Below are positions 45,780 through 58,824 of a DNA stretch of 64,000 nt, in pieces; the first letter of the stretch is position 1; every line of letters starts with the position of its first letter. Source of the stretch: Cyathus striatus (Eukaryota; Basidiomycota; Agaricomycetes; Agaricales; Nidulariaceae); NCBI GenBank assembly GCA_025738555.1, contig JAOVFP010000009.1:4030001-4094000 (forward strand). Direction: 5' to 3'. The notes under the pieces are model-generated. The model made no database searches, was not told the origin of the DNA, and saw nothing but the letters and a program-made list of their open reading frames with translations. The position numbers and the translations under genes are program-made.

Positions 45780-48700
45780 CATAAGTGTTAGCAAACTATT
45801 TTCATATTAACTCCTGGCTATATGATCATGTGTTCTTATAAGCATGGAGTTTTATGATCACCTCTAAATTATATAGTGTTCTATACTATTAGTGATTGTA
45901 ATAGTGATCATAAATGATCATTTAGGGATATAGGTGGCATATTGGGGTGAATACTAGTACTGATGGGTTTCTATGGACTATTACTTGTTCTAATGGATTT
46001 GTAAATGATTATAAGTGATCATTAGGTGGTGCAGGTGGCGTAATGGGATATTAGTGGTACTAATAGATTTGTAAGTGATCATAAGTGATCATTAGGTGAT
46101 CTAGGTGGTGTAATGGGTTATTAGTGATACTAATAGATTTATAAGTGATCATATGTGATCATTAGGTAATCTAGGTGGCATAATGAATTATTAGTGGTAC
46201 TAATGGATTTGTAAGTGATCATAAGTGATCATTAGGTGATCTAGGTGGTGTAATGGGTTAATAGTGATACTAATAGATTCATAAGTGATCATATGTGATC
46301 ATTAGGTGATCTAGATGGCATAATGGATTATTAGTGGTACTAATGGATTTGTAAGTGATCATAAGTGATCATATATGTCACATGCATTGTGTATATCACA
46401 GATGTCACGTTTGTTATGGATGTCACACGCGTCACAGATGTCACATATATCGCATTTGTCACACTTTTACAGATGTCACATTTGTTATGGATGTCACATG
46501 TGTCACACTTTCACATATATCACATGTGTCACACTTTCGCATATGTCACACTGTCACATACATCACACTTTCACATATGTCACATGTGTCACGCTTTCGC
46601 ATGTGTCACGCTTTCGCATGTGTCACGCTTTCGCATGTGTCACGCTTTCGCATGTGTCACGCTTTCGCATGTGTCACGCTTTCGCATGTGTCACGCTTTC
46701 GCATGTGTCACGCTTTCGCATGTGTCACGCTTTCGCATGTGTCACGCTTTCGCATGTGTCACGCTTTCGCATGTGTCACGCTTTCGCATGTGTCACGCTT
46801 TCGCATGTGTCACGCTTTCGCATGTGTCACGCTTTCGCATATATCACACTTCTGCATACATTACACTTTCACATATGTCACATGTGTTACATGTGTCACA
46901 CTTTCTCAAATGTCACACTTCCGCATATGTCACACTTTCAGAGATATCACAGGTATCACACATGTTTGCATATGTCACACTTTCACAGATGTCACACTTT
47001 CACAGATGTCACAAATGTCACAAATGTTACACTTTCACAGATGTCACAGGTGTCACACATTCACATATGTTACACACTGTCTCATATATCACACTTTCCC
47101 ATATGTCACATATATTACACTTGTTACACTTGTCATATTTGCTTTGTATGACACTCCTGTTCTGTAGTCACATATGTCACACTATATCTATTACAACCAT
47201 CATACTCATCACATGTCATACACCCCTTATGTGTCAATATTACACCTGTTACATTCTTACATCTGTCACACATATTACACTTCATTCTCATGACACCCTT
47301 GGTAAAAAGCAAAATTGGATATATCTCACACAGAGTCAAATGTAAGTCAAATATAAGGACTAAAAGTGAAACATGGTTGAACAATAGTGACACCTAACAT
47401 GTGGTTACATTTGACTCTGTGTGACATTAATCAATTTTGAATTTTACCAAGTATCATCTTGATTTGTCAAAGTACTCTCCCTGTCAAAAAGTAAAATTAC
47501 ACCACAGTCACAGACTCTCCTACTATTTTTGAAACCCTTGACAGCTTTTTGCCTCTACCAGCTTATCATTCTCTCAACATTGCATTGCAACCATCTGCTG
47601 CAACACATATCATACATGTCACATGAAAAGGTTGCATGAAAAGTGCTCATCTAGTGATTTATGTGCATTACAAGTTATATGACAAAGACACTAGACTACT
47701 TTAAGAGAATCATATTTCTTCAACTATTTACCTGTGTTTGGTTGAATTCAACATTCATAGCACTAGGCAAAAATCACATTATATCAATACTACTTTCTGG
47801 CAATCACAATGTTATGTTTTAATTAGTCTATCAAATTCTATAGTAGATATAACTGTACTTAGATTCTAATTTTGTCTAACCAACCTTAAGCATGTTCAGT
47901 AACCTGGTCTGGTTATGTTGCCTTATCTATATCTTCCATTCAGTTATTGCTTCTATTATCACATCACTTATATTTTTGTCACACTTTCCATTAGCCAATC
48001 AGATATTTATTTCTTGATTGATTATTGGGGTATATGATTTCTTGTGTCCTTCTTAGCAGTACTCACTACTGTTCAATCTTCATTGTTACAGAATTGTACA
48101 GTATTACAAATGAGAGATGTGTGACCTGTGAATAAAATGTGAATAAATGTGATGTGTTGGGATATGTAACATGTATGTGTTTGATTGGCAAGATTGACAG
48201 CCTTTACTGGGTTATGGGGGTGTATAATATTGGAGCACTCCTGTCAGTGACAAGCCTGGTAGTGAACAAAGTGTGACAGATGTAAGAATCTAACAGGTGT
48301 AATATTGACATATAAGAGATGTATAACATGTGATAAGTATAATGGTTATAACAGGTGTGGTGTAATATGAATTTGGAAATGTGACATATGTAACTATATA
48401 ATAGGAGTGTCATACAAGTAAATGTGATGGGGGTGACATATGTAAGAGTGTGACAAATGTGACAAGTGTAGTATATGTAAAAGTATGACATAGTGTTATA
48501 TAGTGTGACAAGTGTGATATATATGCAACATATGTAAAAGTATGACATAGTGTGACACCTTTGACATCTGTGAAAGTGTGACATTTGTGACATATGCGAA
48601 AGTGTGTGACATATGCAAACATGTGTGATACCTGTGATATCTCTGAAAGTGTGACATATGCGGAAGTGTGACATTTGAGAAAGTGTGACACATGTAACAC

Positions 48701-49339
48701 ATGTGAAAGTGTGACATATGTGAAAGTGTAATGTATGCAGAAGTGTGATATATGCGGAAGTGTGACATATGCGAAAGCGTGACACATGTGACATATGTGA
48801 AAGTGTGATGTATGTGACAGTGTGACATATGCGAAAGTGTGACACATGTGTATCACTATTAACCCATTACACCACCTAGATCACCTAATGATCACTTATG
48901 ATCACTTACAAATCCATTAGTACCACTAATAATTCATTATGCCACCTAGATTACCTAATGATCACATATGATCACTTATAAATCTATTAGTATCACTAAT
49001 AACCCATTACACCACCTAGATCACCTAATGATCACTTATGATCACTTACAAATCTATTAGTACCACTAATATCCCATTACGCCACCTGCACCACCTAATG
49101 ATCACTTATAATCATTTACAAATCCATTAGAACAAGTAATAGTCCATAGAAACCCATCAGTACTAGTATTCACCCCAATATGCCACCTATATCCCTAAAT
49201 GATCATTTATGATCACTATTACAATCACTAATAGTATAGAACACTATATAATTTAGAGGTGATCATAAAACTCCATGCTTATAAGAACACATGATCATAT
49301 AGCCAGGAGTTAATATGAAAATATTTGCTGACACTACTC
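45780..49339 (+). mobile_element. Foldback element copy B, unsplit, with 7-bp target duplication
   Basis: Runs from CATAAGTGTTAGC to GCTGACACTACTC and is flanked by CACATTT on both sides (45773-45779 and 49340-49346). Layout: subterminal block, 70-bp tandem units with paired TGATCA sites (46010-46370, mirrored 48850-49110), short TGTCACA-type arrays (46375-47100 and, inverted, 48260-48850), and a unique core (about 47150-48250) nearly identical to that of copy A. The left array has expanded a 17-bp unit. Long Cys/His-rich frames in three phases are repeat translations. Length is 3560 bp. Confidence 0.88.
46588..46840 (+). repeat. 17-bp tandem array within copy B
   Basis: About 15 near-perfect head-to-tail copies of CGCATGTGTCACGCTTT. 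The array is absent from copy A and from the right arm of copy B, so it expanded after the element formed. It keeps two CpG per unit in an otherwise CpG-poor setting. Confidence 0.9.
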
Positions 49340-49346
49340 CACATTT

Positions 49347-49450
49347 TTGGTCCCAGTGCAAATATTTCAACTGAGCGCAAACATTTCGACTAAGCGCAAA
49401 CATTTTCTGTAGCACAAACACTTTTCAGTAACACAAACATTTAAATTTAA
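49347..49450 (+). repeat. Right part of the GCAAACATTT-repeat element
   Basis: Repeats GTGCAAATATTT, GCGCAAACATTT and CACAAACATTT continue the pattern left of copy B. A related, inverted cluster (AAATGTTTGCGCT) lies at about 61785-61845. Confidence 0.6.
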
Positions 49451-51860
49451 GTGCAGCGCACAAAGTATTTAGGGTTTCTTATAGGGCCGGAACTATTACA
49501 ACAAAGGGGTTATTATTCTTATACAAATAAAATACTATTTATTCATATATACAAGATGCATACAACTTATAACTACAGTGTGGTAGTATACATGTTGAGC
49601 ATAGTCTTACCTGAGCAGCCTGCACAGCACACGGCACACCTAACATGTCCGAATATTCATGAACTGGCCATTGAAGAGGGGCTCAGACTGTAGCACTGTT
49701 GCCAGTAGTCATGAGGGCAGAGTCCAGTCACCAGAGCCTATCCTTGATGTTGTCACCCTTAGGATCACCTGCTAGCCCACACATCCCAGTCTTCTTGGAA
49801 TCTCTGTCTCTCATGGGAGCCAATAACCCTTAGTAGAATGAGAATCAGCCATTAAACTCCAGTCTTCCAACACAGTGCAGTGATCAGACCTTCATGATGG
49901 TACAGACACAAAACAGCAACATTATAAACATTGTGAGTACAGCTTCCTACTGGTGTTGCTGTGCTGGAAATGAGCTTGAGTGAAAAATCAGAAATGACAT
50001 GGCTATAATGCTGGGGGTATCAGATACCAGCCGGTGGAGGTACAGGGATGGAAATATATGGAGGGTTCAGGTGCAGAGAGTGAGGAACACTTGCAGGTAG
50101 GGAAATAGCAGAGGGCGCAGATATCCAGTCTAGGTAATTGTAAGTCAGAGTGTCACCCTCCACCATGGAACATTGTCCCCATAAAAGCACCTTGCTACCC
50201 CTCATAATGAAAACCAAACTCACAAGTCTCAATCCCCATCCATAACACCCCCAAAATCACCTCCATTCCCTTTGGACTCCACAACACCATAGTGTACCCC
50301 AACCTAATAGAAGGTGCAAACATGTCTGAAGGTCTCTTTTTTTATTCCCATTTGCAGCTACAGCAGCTTGGACTTTGGTGCATTTTTGTTGGATTTTGAT
50401 TTTGTGTATTTGGAGGTGGGAGGAGGACATGGAGGGACAGTTTGTCTATTATTGAGAGGCTGTTGCAGGGCATGAGTGAAGGAAGGGAGGTGGAAGAGGG
50501 AGGACAGACCATACCTGCTGGGCATATTCCTTTTATGTAGTCCTCACAGCAGACCCTGCAAAGTAGCATACCATCTGGTGTAGGGTGGCATGAGAACCCA
50601 CATCGCAGTCTACATATCAAGAGTTAGCATTACGAGGTACAGCTGAAGGTAGAAGATTAAACAAGAAAGGGGAGAGCTTAGGGTAGATGGCATCAATGGC
50701 ATAGATACTACAACAGCAACGAGGTGTCTTCTACCCTAACCATAGAGAAGAGAAGGTACTCACTAACAGCTCTGGGATCCACAAACTTGGATCTTGTGTG
50801 CAGCCCTTCCTTCTCTTTGGTCTTGATGTGGTCCCAGGAGTGCAAGGGGATGTCAAAGCATTAGAAAACTGCTGTAGCAGTGGAAGGTTGTTTGGCTTAT
50901 GGAGGAGAATTTGCCACCTGTGGGGGAGGTGTTAGTTCAAAGAGGTTGAGGGTGGATTTAACAGTGAAAAGTGGAAGGTGGAGGGGCATGGAGGAGGAAT
51001 GTAGGGGAGAGGACCATGTGTAGAGCATAAAGGTGTCAGGAGGGGAAGAAAGAGGAGGAATAAGAACAAACTAAGCAATGGGTGAGGTACTAGGAAGGCA
51101 TGTGTGTAGGACCTGGCTGAAAGAAAGGGAGGGAAGAGAACAAAGTACCCACTGAACAAAAACAGCTTCCCTCTGCCAAGCACAAGGAAAATGTACAGCA
51201 TTCAAATCACCCAGGTAAGGCCAGTCTTTAGGTGCAGTGAGAGAGGGGAGGTGCAATACAAAAGAGAGAGTTAAGCAGAGGCCGTCCTTTCAAACCGAAG
51301 CCATGTGCAAAAGATGTAGTACATCAACAAGTGATCAAAGTTAGCAGGTCTGACATTTTAGGAAGGAAGTTCAAACAGCTTGTCATCACTTGCACCATTA
51401 CAGTCAGTTCCTTGTGGGACAGAAAAAACTGAGCAGAACACATTTGAGTGCTGTGATAAAATACTCTTGTGAAGACAATATAAGACTGCTACATGAGCAT
51501 CAGAAACCTAGGAGACACAATATCAGAAATCATACTATATAATTGATATAATAAGTACCTTCAAGACAATAGAACCATCTTCATAGTAGAATTTTGAGTG
51601 ACATTGTGGGACAAGAGAAAGGCTTTGTGCTACCACTCTGCCAGAAAGTGAACATGCACATGTGACAGATTGACATGTCAGGTTTAAAAATGGAAGCAGT
51701 TGTGTATATTTGTGTGAAGAATGTGATACTATGCTTCTGTAAAGAGTGATAAGTTGATATGTGATATATGTAATAGGATCTGGAATGATAACTGCCTTGA
51801 TATCAATACTGCAATCAACTCACTCAGCAGCCAGCCTCTATCAGTATACAGTCCATATAC
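49451..51860. other. No gene recognised
   Basis: Several minus-strand frames (50020-50232, 50342-50620, 50932-51256) look weakly coding-like; one has a Cys-rich start (CRLRCGFSCHPTP...CRVCCEDYIKG) and another HFPCAWQREAVFVQW. No start, intron set or family could be fixed. Probably a decayed multi-exon gene on the minus strand. Confidence 0.3.
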
Positions 51861-53694
51861 ATGATACCTGTTCCTCCCCTACCCACCCTTCTAGACAATG
51901 AAATATGGTCAGATAGTATTGTGGATGCTCACAAAATACTATCAGATATATATACTACAGCACAGCATATGCTAGATCTTGAAGATGCTGAGCCTATTCA
52001 GATGCACATTTTATCTGAAACAATATGGACTGGAATAGTTGAAATTCTCAAAGCTATGGATAGAGAACTACTAAATCACAGACTCTGGGTAGCAAGTTGT
52101 GGTGAAGCTCTATTGTCAACAGCTCATAGACTTGAACAAGCTGCACTGAATATGGAAGGACAGCAAGTGTTTAACATCTTGATGAAATAATAATCTTAAT
52201 CTGATTAATAGAGCTCCAGGAATTGTAGATAGTGTTGAACCAATGTCTGACAATTACACTGGACAGCATGGACAACTAGCAAAGGTTTTGATAGGGAGTA
52301 GCTAGCTGATGCCATGTCTACTCACAGGAAAATAACCATTGCAACATTGTCAAGGGCTCTATGTATACATAGAAACACACTCTGAAATCATTTAAAGCAA
52401 CTTAGCATTTATTACTGGTTTTCTGATGTCAGTGATCTTGAAATTGACATGCTCATTTGATGTTTTAAACAAGAATGGCCAAATTCTGGACTGTGATATT
52501 CCATGGGATATTTTAGGCAGCTTGGGGTATGCATTCAGAAAACAAGAATATGCAGTGCAATGAGGCATGTGGATGCAATAGGCCAAGCAATGCATGCTCA
52601 TGCATCAATTCAGCAAAGAGAGTACTGGGTTTCACAACCACATGCTCTTTGGCACATGGATGGACATCACAAGCTCATTTGATGGGGCATTGTGATTCAC
52701 TTGGTGTGTTGTTCTATTGTATTTAAAATAATTCATTGTACAAATTTCTGCAGGTGGTTGGAATGAATGCTAGCAATAACAACTGATCATCTACTGTTCT
52801 GGAGGTATTTTTAAACTCTGTCACTGAATATGGCATTCCTTCAAGAGTTCATGGGGATAAAGGAGGTGAAAATATTGAGGTGTCAGTGTGGATGATTAAG
52901 TATAGAGGACCTAACCATGCTTCATATATCTGGGGGCCATGAGTAAAGCTATTTTACTTATATTGACAATAATCTAATCTTTGCAAAAAGCTCAACACAT
53001 AATACATGCATAGAGCACATGTGGGTGGAAGTTGGTAGCCAAGTTGCCTGCTATTGGTGTGCATTCTTCACAAGGCTTGAAAGTCTCCATCATCCTGACC
53101 TGACTAACAGCAATCATTTGTGGCTATTACATACCATATTTCTGAAGATGATAAATTCTGATCTTAAAGAATTTCAAGCAAAGTGGAATCATCATCCAAT
53201 TTCACATGCTGGACATGATCAGACCCCATATGTATGTCTAGCAAATGCTGCTACAGGGTACCACTTGATAACTATTATGCAGGATATATGTTTCATTGGT
53301 GAACTGGAACATGGAAGATATAAAGAGCATACACTGCCAGTTCACCCAGAAACTCTCCAGAAATATTCACAACTCATAGGAAACACTGGTCATGGCCTTG
53401 ATGAATTAATCATGGAGGATCAGCAACATAATATTCACCATGAGCCAAATGAAACACCAGCTGAAGAATAACCTTTTAATTCTGAAGTACAGAATATATT
53501 TTTTGCTGCCCTTCAAGATGCAATTGAAGCCCAGATAATTCCAGAGAATCTTGGATTGCATGTAGATGAATGGGAAAATAGATCATATTCAGATTCTGAA
53601 GTAGTTAAGGTTGGAAAGAAAAATGTAAGAATCAATCTTCCTTTGCTGTATGGTATCCAAGAGCAGTTCTTTGGGGGATATTACTTCATCCCAT
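51861..53694 (+). pseudogene. Ginger-like integrase (DDE) transposase gene, multiply nonsense-broken
   Basis: The frame starts near 51861 with an N-terminal helical region. A catalytic core follows with HMDGHHKLI (first D), RVHGDKGGEN (second D) and THNTCIEHMWVEVG (E), the pattern of the rve/integrase-core proteins common in agaricomycetes. Likely introns lie at 52719-52753 (GTATTT...GCAG) and near 52940-52990. In-frame TGA codons at 52383, 52458, 52494, 52680 and 52794-region (52784-52786) all sit where Arg is expected (for example SGL-TGA-YSMGYF and KLI-TGA-WG). TAG and TAA also occur (about 52303, 53469). The C-terminal tail after 53469 (LGLHVDEWENRSY) is still readable. It is dead, with a strong C-to-T pattern. 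Confidence 0.8.
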
Positions 53695-54505
53695 AATACA
53701 ATTTCAGTTGCTTTTAGAATAGTATTACTCTTACAAATATTCATATGTTTCATGGAATATATTTGCTAGAGATAATATAGGGCAAATATACTGAGCTGTT
53801 GTGAGAAAATAATGTAATGATATGGATATGGTATGTGTAAGTGCTGTTAGTATTGAATGGCAGGCCTTGAAAACATGATGGTAGCCAGGAACATGAGTAT
53901 AACAATGATATAAGGATTGAGGGTGGAATGTGAGAACAGAGTTGCCATTCAAGTCAAATTGTGGTGGACTACAAAGACCAGAATGCCCCTCAAGTCAGAT
54001 AGCACACTGTAGAGGAAAGTATCCCAAATGCAAGCTGAAACACAAACCACCATGAGATCCCCCACACCCATGTGAATGGGCAAGGGCACTGCAAGCCCAC
54101 AGGAACAATAGGCAAAAGTCCTTGCTTAGATCATTGGACTCAGGTTGGGATCTATTCCATTCCTATTCTCCCTCTGCACAGAGCTAGCTTTGAGCTGTGA
54201 AAGAGGGGTCAATTTTAAGTTCCTTATCTTCCAGGTGACACATGGTAATGGGAAGATTCAGAGAGGGATCACAGTACTCACAGGTGTATCTGAGTGGCAG
54301 CAAATAGAAACTTCCTCAACACCTTTGCTGATGGGGAGAAATGTACTGTTGACAGTAGTAAAAACATACTCATTCAGCACCCTCTCCACATGTTCACAAA
54401 CAGTGTCAAGGGATACTTTACTGTGTTTCCTGTATGAGTCATTTTCATTAGTTGACACACCATGTAGTAGGGAGCAGAAGAGCTTACTGGGTGATCAAAA
54501 GCTTG
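53695..54505. other. No gene recognised
   Basis: Overlapping short frames on both strands without motifs. It could include the outer part of the decayed minus-strand gene associated with the tandem repeat that follows. Confidence 0.3.
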
Positions 54506-54509
54506 CCTT

Positions 54510-55190
54510 CAGAGCTATACTCGAAGTCAGTGAACCACTCTGCATAAACACTATATCAGTACAGTGAGGAATAATGAAAAAGGAGCACATACCAGGGATG
54601 AATAGAATTCTCTCCTTCTTGGTGGCTATGTTGAAGTTATCAGGCATTGAGAACACTTTCATGATGGATACAGCAGCACTTGCAAGAAGCACTGAGTGGG
54701 CATATTGGCCATAGACAGCACTGTGAGGTTTGATCCTTCAGGGATATCCTCCAAGTCAGCAAACCACTCTGCATAAACACTATGTCAGTGCAGCAAGGAA
54801 TAATGAAAGAAGGAGCATGTATCAGGGATGAATGGAACTCTCTCCTTCTTGGCAGCTATCTCATGTTCTGTCCCCACAAGACCTACAAATTTGACATTGA
54901 GGTTGTCAGGTGTTGAGAACACTTTCATGATGGACACAGCAGCACTTGCAAGAGGTGCTGAGCAGGCATATTGGCCATAGACAGCACCATGAGATTTGAT
55001 CCTTCAGGGCTATACTTCAAGTCAGTGAACCACTCTACATAAACACTACATCATCACAGTGAGGAATAATAAAAAAAGGAGTACATACCAGGAGTGAATG
55101 GAACTCCCTCCTTGGTGGCTATCTTGTGTTCTGTCCCCATGAGACCTATGAATTTGACATTGAGGTTGTCAGGTGTACACATCTCAATGC
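54510..55190 (-). repeat. Triple tandem repeat of about 250 bp, coding-like on the minus strand
   Basis: Three successive copies share TCAGTGAACCACTCT, ACAGCAGCACTTGCAAGA, GGCATATTGGCCATAGACAGCAC and a GGATGAATGGAACTCTC-type block. On the minus strand the copies read MKVFS-PDNLNVKFVGL and VLSMANMP, and the changes look like a decayed coding exon duplicated in tandem. The family is unknown. In-frame stops are present. Confidence 0.55.
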
Positions 55191-56284
55191 ACTGATGGTG
55201 AAGGTCTTTGTAGTGGGAAGTGGTGGTGGGTTGGAGAATTGGTGATTGGTGAAGGTGCTGTGGTCACCAGAGGAGCAGTGGTTGGTGGTGGTGCAGTAGT
55301 GAGTGGTGGTGCAATAATTGTGGGAAGTGATGACATGGAGGAATAATCCAAAAGACACATAGTGAGCATCACTGGGAAGAATGAATGATTGACCCTTGAC
55401 CAGGGTAATAGCTATAGTACAGCTAAATAAGAACTAGAACAATAACTGAAATGTAAGTGATTGGAAAGGATATGTGAGATATGATATGTTGTTTAACCCC
55501 ACCTCATCCTGCAAGCCCTTCTCCTATCCTTTAATGGTTGTCATACTGAGGTGAAAGTTATGTTGATGTATGTGTAATTCTTGAAGGGCTCAGAGTTCTT
55601 GAATAGTTAGTGAAGAGGATATAGAGAAGATGAAGAGAGGTGGGGAACAGAGAACAAGGGGAGTGAACACAGGTTGGAAATTTGATGTGCTGCCATGAGG
55701 TGTGGATTTTGTTTGCTGGCATCATGTCAGCCTAGTGGTCCAAGTGTTGGGGCCTAGTGAACAAGTTCCACCATGAAAAGAAAGCATGCAAAGAATGGTG
55801 CACCAGCCACTGGTCACCACTGAGTCTGGGTGCACTGATGCTGGATGCCTAGCACTGAGGTTGAACTGAGTACTGAGTAAGCATAGTCACATCTGAAAAT
55901 GATTTGAACCCTGTTGGACTTATCTTGGCTACCATACAGAGCTGGGCATGCTAAGTTGCTTATTTTGCTTATCCCTAGTGGGGTTGCTGGCAATAGTTCA
56001 GATTATAATTAAATAAACTTGACATTTCAGTAAAAGAAGAACTACTAAACAATTACTAAACCTTTCAAATCTTAGTTGAATGAAGCATGCTAGCTCACAC
56101 TACTATGTAATACATACATGTAAGAATGCCTTAGTCCAGAATTTGGCAACTATTTGCTGCTTAGCTGTTGCAGACTTGCATGGGGTATCTTCCACAGTGT
56201 CATGAATGTCTTTGAGACCTTGTCATTTATGCTCTACTTCTCCCCTATACCTCTCCTGTTGTCGACACTGTTTCTTTTCGATAA
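55191..56284. other. No gene seen
   Basis: GGTGGTG-type simple repeats at 55210-55330; the rest is CpG-poor unique sequence. Presumably contains the promoter of the gene at 56285. Confidence 0.35.
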
Positions 56285-58824
56285 ATGGCTTGCACTATCA
56301 CAAGAACTAATGGGAAACCATGCCCTTGCTATGTATCACAGCCTCAGGGACAGAAATGCCCACATTGCAACCACATACATGGACTTGTTCACATTACACT
56401 GCCTACTCTGACTTCTAGTACAGTCAATGCACCAGTGAAAGGGCCTCTGGACAATATCCTAGCAAAATATACCCCAAAAGTTACCCAGATTATACAGAAA
56501 TCATCAGAGTTTGTAGCTTGTCAGGAAACATCCATTGGCTTTTGTTGTAGTAATCACAATGAACAACATGGAGGTGGAAAAGGGTCTATTGTAAGTCACA
56601 TCATATGCATTTTTTACACATACTTACCTATCTTTATTTAGCCCCATGTGAAGAGGAAAGGAAAAGACACAAAAGCAAAGAAACAACTGCCAAGAGTTGG
56701 CAGTGTCCTATTCATAACATGTGGAACTAACAAGGTACTTACTCATGCCCATATCTTCTCATTGTTTACCTAGTACTCACATTCAAATAGAAAGGAATTC
56801 CACTTGATGAAAAAGTACTCTTAGCAAATAAGCTCAAGAAATTGTGCAAGGCTGGACTTTTTATTATGAAGCACAACAGCAACACAATTGAGTACAGTGA
56901 GGAATGGGGACCATCAGAAATTGATATGTGGTTTTGTACCCTTTTTCCTACAGTGTTTGCTTTGCTTGATGAGAAATATGGTGTACCCACTCTTGGAAAG
57001 TATCATTGGGTACTCCTTAAAAAATGTTACACCACTTTGTATCCATTGGCCAGGAACGAAATAACTGGAGAAGCCCTTATGGAGGTGCATGGAAGCTCAT
57101 CTCACAGCTGGAAGGAGTATTGCATTCACATTGGTGGGTATTATTACTTTGTCTTGTCATTTTTCTTACACCTCTTGTCTAGTGTCATGCCATAAGATCC
57201 AACCATCAGCACTGAGATATTCTGATCAAGTTTCACAGGACAGTGATGCTGTGGAATCCTCAGATGAAGCAGAAGATGCCAATGGCATTAGATTGGATAA
57301 ATCTAACAGTGATCTGGATGTTGACCATAACCCTCAACATTCAGAAGGTCAGAAGTGTATAATAATTGACAGCAACTTGGATGCTGAGCCAATACCCTGA
57401 CAGTCCAAAAGATGAAAGGCAGTAGCACACATGAGCATGTTAGACACATCATCGGACTCATCCAAATCAAGTTATCATCCATCTGGGGATGAGGGCCCAG
57501 CTTTAACAATACCACATACAGTGCCGATCAAAAGTATTACACACACAAAATACAAACAAACAAGATTGCAAGAAACATAACTTCCCTCAAAGTAGTTCAA
57601 ATCTCTTCATATAAAATGTAGATACGTAATACACAATTTGCCCTATCATAATATGATTTTTGCAAATTTTTATATACACAGAATAATGCTACAGAAAGTG
57701 ATGAAAAAAGGTGAGGTTTTGACTGTATTGCAGGAGACTTTCGCTATTTTTAGCATAATTTGGCTATTTTTAGCAAAAGTCTCCAGAATGCCTCGACAAT
57801 AACGAGTGATATACAGCTCCGAATTTTATGTTCAATGACGCGTTTTAAAGCTCTTAAGCAGTAGCATAACATACTTAAAATGCACATAATTTCGTCGAGC
57901 CCAAGTAATGTGGTAAAGCATGCAATACAGTCAAAACCTCACCTTTTTTCATCACTTCCTGTAGCATTATTCTGTGTATATAAAAATTTGCAAAAATCAT
58001 ATTATGATAGGGCAAGTCGTGTATTACATATCTACATTTTATATGAAGAGATTTGAGCTACTTTGAGGGAAGTTATGTTTCTCACAATCTTGTTTGTTTG
58101 TATTTTGTGTGTGCAATACTTTTGATCAGCACTGTAAGTGCATCCAGGGCATCCATCAGCATGGAACAGGGAGTGGCAGTGGGAATGAAGCAATGGCTGA
58201 TTTTTCAGTGAGTTTGGGTCTTCAAAGTTCTTGGTTCACCAAGTCTAACTATGTATCATCAACCAGGTACCTCTCTCCCCCTCTGATACTATTAATTCAT
58301 TGTCTAACCAGTCTAATGATATGGAGCTACCTGAAGAAGAAGGTACATATAATGGCATTCACTTGCACTCTGAAACTGAAAATCCTAACAGTAATGACTG
58401 TGATTCAGGCTAAATGGGCATGCTCACCAAGCTTGGAAATAATTGAGGAGTGAAGCAAGAAAGCTAAATGTAAGTAATTCTTGTTCTTTCTTATTCTTAC
58501 TCACATCTGTTAGATGATTTTTCACCAGTCAATTGGGATGACCTTCCTGAAGCTTCAAGCGATGTTTACAGCAGTAATTTTGATATCATGCTTCAAGATG
58601 CAGTGTATGACTTGGACCCAACTTCATTCAAGACAGATGATATTGGTAGTGGCAGAAAGAGTATTAACAGCAGCTTTTTTGCAGCATCCAAAGGTCCAGC
58701 AACCTGTGCTGAGGAGGTAAAATCTCCAGCCCCTGCAATGCACACAATGTCTACCCATGTAATGCTACTTGCTCTCCCCCACTATAACACATTATGTGAC
58801 TTCTCAAACTGGCCCAAAGGATAA
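56285..58824 (+). pseudogene. Hypothetical Cys-rich N-terminus protein, broken by two TGAs and a MITE
   Basis: Exons 56285-56590, 56642-56734, 56791-57133 and 57183-57400 join in phase to 319 aa. The N-terminus has paired Cys motifs that could bind zinc (KPCPCYVSQPQGQKCPHCNH). Exon 3 has IPLDEKVLLANKLKKLCKAG and the conserved-looking LDEKYGVPTLGKYHW, and exon 4 is acidic and serine-rich. After TGA 57398-57400 the same frame continues through a second TGA (57413-57415), and both fit CGA to TGA (the second within a basic SKR-K patch). The frame then runs on to the MITE insertion at 57519. After removal of the MITE and one TA it stays open to about 58267. Later coding-like pieces reach 58824. 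The family is not recognised. Confidence 0.55.
57519..58134. mobile_element. Tc1/mariner-type MITE (616 bp), TA target duplication
   Basis: The ends CAGTGCCGATCAAAAGTATT and AATACTTTTGATCAGCACTG are flanked by TA (57517-57518 and 58135-58136). Inverted arms of about 190 bp match closely, including CAAATTTTTATATACACAG and its mirror. The centre holds no gene. This is the classic layout of a non-autonomous Tc1/mariner (Fot1/pogo-like) element. Confidence 0.92.

Noticed and set aside
46588..46840. CRISPR-like regular array
   Set aside because: Head-to-tail 17-bp units without spacers, inside a eukaryotic transposon arm. It is a minisatellite.
46355..47345. Long Cys/His/Ser-rich frames (up to about 326 codons), zinc-finger-like in appearance; similar frames at 4644-5350, 6016-6759, 25451-26380, 26850-27596 and 48204-48856
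   Set aside because: They are translations of TGTCACA-type repeats. Equivalent frames exist in several phases and on both strands, with no introns, no domain and the period of the DNA repeat.
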